Part shown: positions 21,154 through 30,488 of the stretch, one piece after another
How the letters are laid out: every line of letters begins with the position of its first letter
Numbering within the stretch: position 1 is the first letter of the stretch
Assembly: GCA_958450325.1 (NCBI GenBank)
Contig: OY288256.1
Location: forward strand, 43,790,953 to 43,854,952
Direction: 5' to 3'
Origin: Agrostemma githago
Taxonomy: Eukaryota > Streptophyta > Magnoliopsida > Caryophyllales > Caryophyllaceae
DNA length: 64,000 nucleotides
Notes under the pieces: model-generated
What the model saw: only the letters and a program-made list of their open reading frames with translations
Told to the model about the DNA's origin: nothing
Database searches by the model: none
Program-made: the position numbers and the translations under genes

Positions 21154-22794
21154 TGATGGTAGGGATTTGTCGTGAATCCTAACAAACAATAAACTACCGA
21201 TTACACCTAGTGGGTAGCTAGGGTAAGTCGGGATCGTATCCACGAGGACGGTGTTGCAAGGGTTAGACTAGGTCGGCCTAGAACGAGACTAAGTCAATGG
21301 ACTACGCTAAACAAGAATGATAAGAGGGGAGAAAACTAAGGCTATGGCTAAGGAGACGGAGAAAACAACTAAGGAAAACGGGCTAGGATTAGGTCGGGGT
21401 CAAAGGGGTGACGGAATGGTCGAGGAGGAACTAGAGTGAAGGAGGTAGTAGGGTAATCTAGGTTGGTCCGGGCTCTCGCAACTTAGACCTACCTAGAGGT
21501 TCATCCTATAACCCATCTCGGCGACACACATGACAAACGGGGTTCTAACGTGCTATAGTGGCCTAGGTCGCATCCGGGCTCTCGCGACTTAGACCGACCT
21601 AGGGGTCGTCCTCACCGGGCTCTCGCAACTTAGTGAGGGAACCGAACCCACAAACAAACTATCACCCACAAGAGAAAGGCAAGAAAAACAAGTATATGTA
21701 CCTACTAGTCAATCAAGCATTTCAACAAACATGTGATGTGCACCAAACCAAGAGGAAACCCAAATCTTCCACCAACATCTCTAACAATCCCTTAATCATT
21801 CAAAACACCCTAATCACCCTACTAACCCTAGCAAGGACACTACTCTAACATAATCAAACTATAACTAACAAGAACAAGATGAATAATCATAAGAACAAGA
21901 GCATACATCTACAAACTCAACCAAACTAACAAGAACAAGAACAAACAATAATAAAGATTCAAACTTGATGAACAATAAAGGATTATGAGTAAAAGGAGAA
22001 GAAGATTGTACCAAACTACAAAGGGAATGGAAAAGGAGAACACTTGCATAGAAGAAAACCCAAACAATTCCACCAAGGTTGTCAATCTTGGTAGATTCTT
22101 CAAGAGATCCACTAATACAAGCACTAATCTAAGATTAACCACTAATTACCGACTAATCTACTCTAATCTAATCTAATCTAACCTAAAGTAGTCTAGGGTT
22201 TAGTGTCTAATGAAGTCCTCCCTATATTCATGTCTTAATACAAGAGGGGGGTATATATAGGGTTACAAGTGGAAAGGAGAAGAAAGGAAACAATGCGGGT
22301 GAGCTGTAGCCCATCCCGACCGGGACGGATCATCCCGACCGGGACGGCCTGTCATCCCGACCGGGACGGGTTGGTCCCGATCGGGACGGGCCCACAGCAG
22401 CTCCTTATAACGTGCACCCCATCCCGAACGGGATGAGGCCTTCCCGAACGGGATGGGTCTTGTAGGCCTCCCTTAAGAGCTTTTTGGTCCCTCCTTGCCT
22501 CTCATGGGTATCTCGCCGATTCTCGGGACTCGGGATCGGGTCTCGGAGTCTCGGGATTGGGTCCCAAGGTCTCGGTGTCGACTACAAGGCATCAAGTCAT
22601 CGTTCCTTAGTTTCGTTGGCTCCAAAATGTGTATGTATTGAGTCGGAATCGCTCCAACTCTTCCAAATCGGTCTCGGGAACCTGAAACGAACTATAGGAA
22701 GCATAAGAAGCCCATGAATCGCTCCCAAGGAGCGATTCCACAAGGAAATGGGACCAAAACATAGTGAAAAAGGCACTACAAACTACACTTATCT
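21154..22794 (-). repeat. 5' LTR of element B
   Basis: Almost identical to 14846-16488, with the palindrome cluster at 22310-22457. The terminal base at 22794 is T where the LTR terminal A is expected. Confidence 0.87.
22310..22457. repeat. Palindrome cluster in 5' LTR of element B
   Basis: Unit number and order agree with 16003-16151, so unlike element A the two LTRs of element B have not changed copy number. Confidence 0.85.
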
Positions 22795-22799
22795 ACTCT

Positions 22800-23603
22800 A
22801 CATAGTTATCCTCCGACATGGCTACAACCCGGAACTTTAGCATCAAGGATTTAACCAACATGATCTACAACATTGCCACATTTGTGGCCTCAATGGAAGC
22901 ATCTATCCATAGTATTAATGAACGGGTTTACTTCCTTAGGACTAACCCAAACACCCCTCCGCCAAACCAAGAGGGTAGAGACAAAGTCACCCGAAAAGGA
23001 CGATCCCCTAGGGAGTTCATCAAACTAGACATCCCATACAAAGAAGCCTTGATACTCTCGGTCAGGTGCGTTCTACTATCCCCTCTAGAACCAACCCCCG
23101 AACCTCCTTTAGGATAAATGACTAAGTCATGGGATCCTAAAGCCTTTTGCTCTTTTGACCAAGGACATGGTCTCGAAACCCAATCTTGTACCAAGTTGGA
23201 ACATGCTATTCAAAACCCGATCGAGGAAGGAGCCTTTCCTCCCCCTAGAAGTCCGAAATAGATCCAAATTTGTACAATCAACTTCGAACAATATCAGCAC
23301 GATCATACCGTTCATGGAGTCTTGGCGGATGCCGACGAGGATATATACATCCACGAACCCGTACTCGTAGTAATAATCCCTCCAACTTCCCCACAAGCCA
23401 AGGATGTAAGCCATGTCACTAGGTCAGGACGACCTTACCAAAACATCACCCCCGACATACCGGTCACCATCGATACCCCCGAAAGCGCCGATGACATCCT
23501 TATCATCACCCTTGAAGTCCAAATAGTCAAACAAGTGAAAAAGCCAAAACTGACCTCTCCATATGGCGACTCATAGCTAGCTCATACAATCATCATATGG
23601 CCT
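22800..23603 (+). pseudogene. Tat/Ogre-like gag remnants
   Basis: A frame starting at 22818 (MATTRNFSIKDL) has the look of a gag N-terminus with an amphipathic helix. It is followed by SPREFIKLDIPYKEAL, a typical phrase of the Tat/Ogre gag. A shifted frame at 23322-23576 carries the acidic part with VTRSGRPYQ, found before protease in this lineage. Several stops separate the pieces. The Cassandra element interrupts the sequence at 23609. Confidence 0.65.
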
Positions 23604-23670
23604 TAGTCTGAAACACCCCACATTGGTTGAAGATGTCCTATTTATGAGCTTAAATGACTAGTGCTTAAAG

Positions 23671-23795
23671 GGATTGAAAGTACTACTCATATCAATAAAG
23701 TGCACTTTCTTTTTTGGTCATCCAGGCAAAAGAACTCTGCAGTTAAGTGTGCTTCGCTGAGAGTAGTCTAAGGATGGGTGACCTTCTACGAAGGT
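23671..23795 (+). promoter_or_regulatory. 5S rRNA-like promoter segment, left Cassandra LTR
   Basis: The stretch contains AGAACTCTGCAGTTAAG, GAGAGTAGTCTAAGGATGGG and TGACC, matching the plant 5S rRNA internal control region in order. Several changes (for example CTTCGCTGAGAG) make it a derived copy and not a working rRNA. In Cassandra this region is thought to recruit RNA polymerase III. Confidence 0.85.
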
Positions 23796-24102
23796 TTCCA
23801 AAATGCGAATGAGTGAGGTCAAAATGCGCTAGAAAGGACTTGTATTGGTCTCTGGGACCAGTATAGAGCCTGGTAGGCTACCACAACTAACATTTACGGT
23901 CCTAGTTTGGGTCGGGGTGTTACAAATGGTATCACTGCAACTCTGCGACCGTGCATTTGGCACTTAGCGAAGGTGGATTCTGGGTTAGCGGTTATGCTGT
24001 CATGCGCAACGAGGACGTTGCATTCTTCAAGTGGGAGTGATTGAAACACCCCACATTGATTGAAGATGTTCTATTTACGAGCTTAAATGACTAGTGCTTA
24101 AA

Positions 24103-24231
24103 GGGATTAAAATTACTACTCATATCAACAAAGTGGACTTTCTTTTCTGGTCATCCATGCGAAAGAACTCCACAGTTAAGCATGCTTGGCTGAGAGTAGT
24201 CTAAGGATGGGTAAATTCCTAGGAAGGTTTC
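24103..24231 (+). promoter_or_regulatory. 5S rRNA-like promoter segment, right Cassandra LTR
   Basis: Same organisation as the left copy: AGAACTCCACAGTTAAG, GCTTGGCTGAGAGTAGT, GGATGGGT. The 3' part differs from 5S (AAATTCCTAGG where TGACCTCC is expected). Confidence 0.85.
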
Positions 24232-24359
24232 CAGGATGTGCATGAGTGAGGGCAAAATGCGCTAGAAAGGACTCGTGTTGGTCTGTACAAGTACAGAGCC
24301 TGGCGAGCTACCGTGACTAACATTTCTGGTCCTAGTTTGGGCCGGGGTGTTACATAGTC

Positions 24360-25003
24360 CAAGCCTTAGGAAGAATGAACATATCTCCAACAGTCACACC
24401 CGAGGACATGGTAGGGCACGTTCTCCAAGAAACAACGGAATTAAAGGATCATATCACATATTCTGACGAGGATCTTCCGCCCTTTGGACAAAAACACAAT
24501 CTAGTTCTCTATGTCACTGTAACATGTTTAGGCAAAAAGGTGTTTATGATGGCATCAGACGCCCGGTTGCGGGGATCGCAACCATTACTACAATCATAGG
24601 CCCAATAGAAAGAAAAATGGACTTTCAAGTCTTAGACGTCAAAACGGGATCATATAACAAGATTCTAGGATGACCATGGATCTATGTTATTAAAGTCGTA
24701 CAACCCATCTTGGATCATAAGGCGAAGGTCCCTCTCAATTGGGAAATAATCACTATTCATGCTCACTATGAAAGTCTTTATAGGAAAATCCACCACCTCG
24801 CAAGTTACAGAAGACGCTGACTCTGAACTAAGGGGATTTCACGTAGTAAGCCTATTAGAGCAACAGCTACCTCCTTTTGACTTCGATCAATACTCTAACC
24901 TCATCATCAACTTCTTCATGAGGCAAAAAGGGCATTTTCCGGGGCTATCCTTAGGGAAGAACCCGAGCACCACAGCTAAACTTCAAGACTTCGTTGGTCA
25001 AAC
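24360..25003 (+). pseudogene. Tat/Ogre-like protease region remnants
   Basis: After the Cassandra copy the host element continues with a frame at 24375-24599 carrying ITYSDEDLPPFGQKHN and LYVTVTCLGKK. This matches the Tat/Ogre protease start, where ...IDNGS should follow; here the active site reads ASDAR, so the enzyme is dead. A second frame at 24759 reads the connecting segment and ends where a solo LTR is inserted at 25004. Confidence 0.7.
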
Positions 25004-26643
25004 TGATGGGAGGACTTGCCGTGGGTCCTACCGATCAAGTATACCAACTAGACCTAACACGTAGCCAGGGTAAGTCAGGTCGATATCCAAGGAGACGGTT
25101 ATGGGTGTCTAGACTATGGTCTACCTAAGAACAAGGCTAGGTTACAAACAAACACAAAGAGGAAGAGAATTGACTAACTATGATGATGGAAAGGGGTGAA
25201 ACTAGACTAACAATGAACTAGATATAACAAGGACTAAATGAAACAACTAAAGACTAATTAAACAAGTAAACTAGAGAAAACGATTGACTAAAGAGATGGA
25301 GAAATCAAATATGGGAAGGAGTAGGGTTAGGTTGGGTTCATAAGTGTAGTAGGATGATTGGGAGGTCAAGGGTGTAGGTTTCACCTAGTTACTAAGGTCG
25401 GTCCGCGTTCTCGCGTCAAAGCCAAAGTCCGCACTCTCGTGTCAAAGACTAAACCCGAATACCCATGCAAGATATTACCCAATACACAAGAATTCAACCA
25501 CAAATCAATCACACAATGATAAGATGAAAACAAGTATGAGAAGCATGGCCACTACAACTCAAACAAGCAATTCAACAAACACATATATAGAGTGCTCAAC
25601 ATGTGACTAGTAACAAAGGATTCATCTTTACCCTTAATCAAACCCTAATTTCCCATAATCCACACTTAATCCCCCTACTAACCCCACAAAAAGTCTACTC
25701 ACTCATAATCAAACTAATACTAACAATAATAAGAAGAAACAACACAAACATCCAAACATCCATAATGAAACTATCAAGAACAAGAACAATAATCAAAGAT
25801 TGAAACTTGAAAGATTAAACAAGGATTAAGAGTAAAGGGAATAAGAAGATTATACCTACTAACAAGAAGATGAAAAGATAAGAACTTGTATTAATAAGAA
25901 AAACCCAAATAAATCTCTTAAGGTTGTCAATCTTGGATGAGTCTTCAAGAATCCCCTTAATACAAGACTAATTACTAAGATTAATCTGAGATTAACAAAA
26001 GTTTAAGGAAAGATTAAGCTAATGAGAGGAGGAAGTCTATCTAGGGTTTAGAATAATGTAGAGTAATGTATGATGCTTAAACAATACAAAGGGAGGGTAT
26101 TTATAAGGTTACAAGAGCAAAGGAATTGAAAGGAAGTCACGCGGTGCTGTATTGGGCCCATCCCGGTCGGGATGGATGGTCCCGGTCGGGATGACACATC
26201 CTTCCCGATCGGGAAGCTTCCTTCCGGGTCGGGATGGCCCATCAGAAGACGCTTCTTTCTTGCACTCCTTCCCGACCGGGAAGGCTACTCTTCCCGCCCG
26301 GGAAGGGTCTTGTAGGCCTCCAATATGATCATAAAGGTCCCTATTTGCTCTTCATAGGCTTCTCATCGATTCTCGGTGCTCGGGATAGAGTCTAAGGGGC
26401 TCGGGAATGGGTCCCAAGGTCTCGGGATCGAGCCTAAGCCACCGAGTGATCGTCGCTTCTCTTCGATGGCTCCAAATGTGTCGGAAACGAGTCGGAATCG
26501 TTCCATTTCTCCAAGATTGGTCATAGGAGCCTAAAACAAACTAGAAGAAGCGTAAGTAGCCTCGAAACCGCTCACAAAGAGCGATTCCAGAAGATAAACC
26601 GGGACTAAACACAAGAAATAGGCACTATAAACTACACTTATCA
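25004..26643 (-). mobile_element. Solo LTR of an A/B-related family
   Basis: A 1640-base LTR with ends like elements A and B (plus-strand TGATGGGAGG ... CTTATCA) and a perfect duplication CAAAC (24999-25003 and 26644-26648). Sequence is diverged from A and B but shares the layout, including the palindrome cluster at 26158-26307 and a minus-strand TATA-like CTTATAAATACCC near 26095. No internal region remains. It interrupts the Tat-like frame, which continues directly afterwards. Confidence 0.9.
26158..26307. repeat. Palindrome cluster in the solo LTR
   Basis: Units ATCCCGGTCGGGAT, TTCCCGATCGGGAA and CTTCCCGACCGGGAAG are mixed, so this LTR carries both the A-type and the B-type unit. Confidence 0.86.
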
Positions 26644-26648
26644 CAAAC

Positions 26649-27229
26649 ACATACAATAGTTTTTGGGTATCCCGCCACCAAAGATGAGATTCGCGAGCAC
26701 ATGGCTATCATGCTATCTCGTAAGACTGAGGGCATCCAAATCGAACCATACAATTAAACTTTGAACGGTTACTTCACAAAGAAATGGGAAACTGAGCCTT
26801 ACATGTGATTTTTTGAGCCCACCTACAACAAAGGCATATGCCACCTAAAAATAGAAATATTCGAGGATTGTTACTTCATCCCGGAAGTAGCACCAAGTAT
26901 ACCAAAACCCGAGCAAGCACCCTACTTAGTTGGCCTAGCTAACGGTTTATTATTTGGTGAAGACCGCTATATCCCTGCCAATCCCGATGAACTGATCAAC
27001 ATGGTCATGGCCGACAAACAATTCGACTCCATCACCCTCATTGTCAACACCGAAGAAAACAAAGAAAGCAAAGGGTGGAGGAAGTCCATCACTTGGGTCA
27101 ATGAACGTGGTAGGAGATTCAAGCTAACTACAGGAGAGGGTAAGATATGCGAAGAGTCAGAGTCCTAATCCGAAACAGAGTCTGAATCCGAATCCGAATC
27201 AAAGTCTGAAATGGGTCAAGAGTCTAGTA
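26649..27229 (+). pseudogene. Tat/Ogre-like connecting region
   Basis: The host frame continues with VFGYPATKDEI and further residues, with stops at several places (for example before TLNGYF). It includes a Glu/Ser repeat (SESESESES-like, near 27165-27205) and WVNERGRRFKLT. This matches the region between protease and reverse transcriptase in Tat-lineage elements in position, and only weakly in sequence. Confidence 0.55.
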
Positions 27230-28757
27230 TTGTCTGTCCTCCATCCACCACTACATCTGTCGAGAATACGCCGGGGCCTATCCCGGAAATTCCCCTGTTG
27301 TTGTCTCTATCAAATGAGCAAAGGATCTCCTAGCTTGTCGAAAGTCCTCGACATGCTTGATTTAAACAATAATAAAAATACTTTTCCTTATGACTCGCCG
27401 CACTTAACATGCATCGCCTATATCGATAGCGAGAAAAACATAAACGATCAGGAAGACACTTACAACTTTTTACTCTCACCTGAAACCTTGAGGGAGCTAG
27501 CAAAACAAGAGTTAGGAGCATCGGTAATTGAGGACACCGAATCCAAAAACGTGGGGACACCTCTAGAAATCCAAAGCCTTAAAATAGAAACTACCTTAGA
27601 TCCCGGTGAGAGAGAACAATTCATAGACCTCCTCGCACAATACAAGGACGTCTTTGCCTGGTGTTACAAAGACATGTCCGGCATAGAATCGAATCCAAAT
27701 CAAACCCGGGTTTGAACAGTAAAACAAAAACTGTGTCGTATGCGACCCGAGTGGGCCCTTAAGGTCAAGGAGGAGGTGGATAAGCAATTCAAAGTCGGGT
27801 TCATTCAGGTTTCCAAGTACTCTGAGTGGGTGGCTAACATAGCTCCCGTTCCCAAAAAGGATGGGATAATCCAGGTTTGTGTTGACTTTCGAGACCTCAA
27901 CAAAGCTAGCCCAAAAGATGACTTTCTCTTACCCCAGATAAAAAATCCTAGTAGATAACACCACCGACCACGCGCTACTCTCCTTCATGGAAGGGTAAGC
28001 TGACTACAACCAAATAAAAATGGCCAAAGACGACTTGACCAAAACAGCCTTCACAACACCATGGGGAACATATTGCTACTCGATCGGTTATGCCCTTCGG
28101 ACTTAAAAACGTCGAAGCAACCTACCAGCGAATCGCCACCACACTTTTACATGACATGATGCACAAAGAAGTCGAAGTATACGTTGACGACATGATAAAC
28201 AAATCCCAAAACCGAGAAGGATACATTCCCACTCTTGAAAAAATTTTCAAACCCCTACGTCAGTACAACATGAGACTCAATCCTCAAAAATGCACCTTCG
28301 GGGTCACCTCCGAGAAACTCTTAGGTCATGTCGTAAGCCAACGAGGAATCAAAATAGACCCATAAAAAATTAAAGGCCTACTAGACATGTCTACACTCAA
28401 GAACGAAAAGGAGATCCGAGGATTCTTAGGTAAAATACAATATATCAGCCGCTTTATCGCCATACTAACCATGGTCTGCGAACCCATCTTCAAAATGCTC
28501 AAAATCACCGAACAAATTGTCTGGGATGATAAATGCCAGAAAGCCTTTGACAGAGTGAAAGAAATACTAGCCCGACCACCAACGCTAATGCCTCCTAAGA
28601 AGGTAATACCGCTTTCCCTCTACCTTACCGTAACCGAAAATGCAATGGGAGCCATGCTAGCACAGACCATAGACAAAGAAGAGAGAGCAATTTACTACAT
28701 CAGTAAAAAGTTCATCGAATACGAAACAAAATACATTTCTCCAGAGAGAACATGCCT
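27230..28757 (+). pseudogene. Tat/Ogre-like reverse transcriptase and first RNase H
   Basis: The domain is spread over several frames. 27230-27715 ends with the conserved lead-in FIDLLAQYKDVFAWCYKDM. 27740-27958 has VPKKDG...VCVDFRDLNKASPKDDF. 28090-28365 has MPFGLKN and the catalytic YVDD. 28387-28757 gives GFLGKIQYISRFI and the start of RNase H (AIYYISKKF, then the ERTCL phrase). Stops and shifts at 27713, 27956 and 28363 make it inactive. It breaks off at the CACTA-like insertion. Confidence 0.85.
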
Positions 28758-29232
28758 CCACAAATTAATCATTTTTATACGGTAGGTTGATACGGAGGAG
28801 ATGTCATTAAGTATATGTTGAGATATATAGTACAAAAGATGGTTTCTTTGTAGTGGTTAAATTAGGTTTAATTTGTAGGCATTCTTTGAAGTAAAATTGG
28901 AGTTTGTAGGGGTAAAATTAGGTTAAATTTGTAGGCATTCTTTGTAGTAATACTGAAGGCATTGTTTGTAGTAGTAAATAAAATTTCTGAGGTGGGTGTT
29001 TGTTTAATTAGTGCATTGAAACCTCGTTGATATTATAAGCTACATATGATCTTTTTACACGAATATATGACTTTATTATCATATTTATGTGTTCAATCCA
29101 TAATAATTCGTCATTCTTGTGTGTTTTTAAGGTTTGGATCTTACAAAATGAGCAACCCTACACCTACGGTGAAAATGAGATGAATGAATTACGGGACAAG
29201 TGGGCTACGTACTTTACGAATCGTTGTTGTAC

Positions 29233-29476
29233 TTGAAGTAGACTAGTTAATTGGAGCATTTTAGCATGACTTGTGTGGTTTAATATAGGTTGGAATTGTA
29301 TCCATGCCACTTTTTGGACATGTGAATGTATGTATCTAGATTTGGATGGATAATTCAAGTAGACTAGTTAATTGGACCATTTTGGCATGACTTGTTTGGT
29401 TTATTTGAGGTTGGAATTATATCCATGCCACTTTTTGGACATGTGAAAGTATGTATGTAGGTTTGGATGGATAATG
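29233..29476 (+). repeat. Tandem duplication, 121-base period
   Basis: Two adjacent copies (29233-29353 and 29354-29476) share long identical runs such as AGTAGACTAGTTAATTGGA and CCATGCCACTTTTTGGACA, with about ten differences. Confidence 0.88.
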
Positions 29477-29644
29477 TAAGAATTTTATTTGGTTTATAGA
29501 AATGCAAATGGTTGCCGTCGAAATTATTAAAAAAATTATATATTTTTTAAATGAAATAAATATTGCTTGCGACATTTATTTGGAGTAGACGCTTCTAACG
29601 ATCTAATAAAATATCTAAAATATGGTGATATTTGTGGCTTCGAA

Positions 29645-29870
29645 TTGTAAATGACGCATCAAATTTTGGCTCTATTTGAGGCGTCATATACCAAAAGACG
29701 CCGTGAAAAAGGTGTCATTAGAGGTGTGTTATCCTCAGAAGCTCAAAAATTTTCAGAGCATTTGAGGCGTCATTTTTATAAAACGCCGCAAATAGTCCAC
29801 TAATTGAGGCGTCACTTTCATAAAACGTCGCAAATAGTCCACTATTCGAGGCTTCTAAAAAATGTCGCAC
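29645..29870. repeat. Subterminal GCGTC repeats
   Basis: GAGGCGTCA, AAACGCCGCAAATAGTCCAC and close variants recur several times, two of them about 51 bases apart. Such repeats near an end are the usual transposase-binding pattern of CACTA elements (inference). Confidence 0.6.
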
Positions 29871-29971
29871 CATAATTTCCAATGTGTGGCCCCCCGTATG
29901 AGGCATCAAAAAAGATGCCTCAAATAGAGGGTTTTTTGGAGCCTCAAATCCAAGTTTTTCTACTTGTGTTA

Positions 29972-30291
29972 CTTTAGTGTGGTCAACCAAGAAGTTACGA
30001 CATTACATGCTTAGCCATACCATACACATGTACTCCAAAATGGATCCTATCAAATACATCTTTGAAAAACTCATCCTCAATGGACGACTATTTAGATGGA
30101 CCCTCATGTTGGAAGAGTTCGACCTAACCTATAAACCCCTAAAGGTAATCAAGGGAAAGGTCATAGCTGACTTCTTAGCAGAAAACCCAATAGAGAAAAC
30201 ACATTCAACTGACACATGGTTCTTCCCTGACGAGGACATCCTATTTGCCGACGATGAGTCGTGGGATCTATTCTTCGATGGCGCCTTGATA
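29972..30291 (+). pseudogene. Tat/Ogre-like RNase H end and start of second RNase H
   Basis: The frame resumes with VWSTKKLRHYML and the block GRLFRWTLMLEEFDL, followed by IKGKVIADFLAENP. The next part ends DLFFDGA, which in Tat/Ogre elements opens an additional archaeal-type RNase H. Homology stops there near 30291; the rest of that domain and the integrase are missing. This marker places the element in the Tat lineage with fair confidence. Confidence 0.8.
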
Positions 30292-30345
30292 AGGCTAAAG
30301 TCGTATCACCTATATCAAAAATAAACCTAACAAACAACTAAAAAA

Positions 30346-30488
30346 ATAGTTAGCATAATCGGCATACCATGGTTCGTTGGTAGTTAGCTCGGCAAAGGTG
30401 ATCGCTAGTAAGGAATCGTCGGGAAAAGAATCATCTTTTGGTAGGATTATTCCTCCGTCATAGAATCTAAGTCGTGATAGATGCTCAG
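30346..30488 (-). pseudogene. Athila-like piece after RNase H
   Basis: On the minus strand the frame reads HLSRL, then DDSFPDDSLLAI and WYADYAN, the typical Athila stretch between RNase H and integrase. It follows directly, in frame, from the RNase H piece at 34583-34276 once the solo LTR is removed. Homology ends near 30346, where unassigned DNA of about 50 bases connects to the Tat-like element of opposite orientation. Confidence 0.8.

Larger units (their letters stand above)
14846..22794 (-). mobile_element. Element B, non-autonomous LTR retrotransposon
   Basis: This is a second member of the element A family in reverse orientation. The LTRs (14846-16488 and 21154-22794; 1643 and 1641 bases) have the same ends as element A: TGATGGTAGG on the plus strand, the reverse of ...CCCATCA. 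Flanks ATTCT (14841-14845) and ACTCT (22795-22799) are a duplication with one change, and the final LTR base is also changed. One long ORF is present, with no pol. It interrupts the 5' part of a Tat/Ogre-like element. Confidence 0.88.
23609..24354 (+). mobile_element. Cassandra TRIM with 5S-like LTRs
   Basis: A complete 746-base terminal-repeat element has a perfect duplication TAGTC (23604-23608 and 24355-24359). LTRs are 23609-23924 and 24042-24354, starting TGAAACACCCCACATTGG and ending GGGTGTTACA. Each contains a 5S rRNA-like segment. A primer site TGGTATCA (initiator tRNA-Met type) follows at 23927 and a short purine tract GTGGGAGTGA precedes the right LTR. The 117-base interior is non-coding. 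These are the hallmarks of Cassandra. Confidence 0.93.
28759..29968. mobile_element. CACTA-like insertion in the Tat RNase H
   Basis: About 1.2 kb of unrelated A/T-rich DNA splits the RNase H reading frame. The right end on the minus strand reads CACAAGTAGAAAAAC, close to the CACTA terminus CACTAGTAGAAAAA. Subterminal repeats of GAGGCGTC / GCGTC with AAACGCCGCAAATAG (29645-29870) also fit that class. The left end CACAA is only weakly similar, and I see no clear three-base duplication. No transposase is present. Confidence 0.5.

Noticed and set aside
23671..23795. Genuine 5S rRNA gene
   Set aside because: Several conserved bases are changed, there are two copies inside LTRs, and the element has its own target duplication; it is Cassandra.
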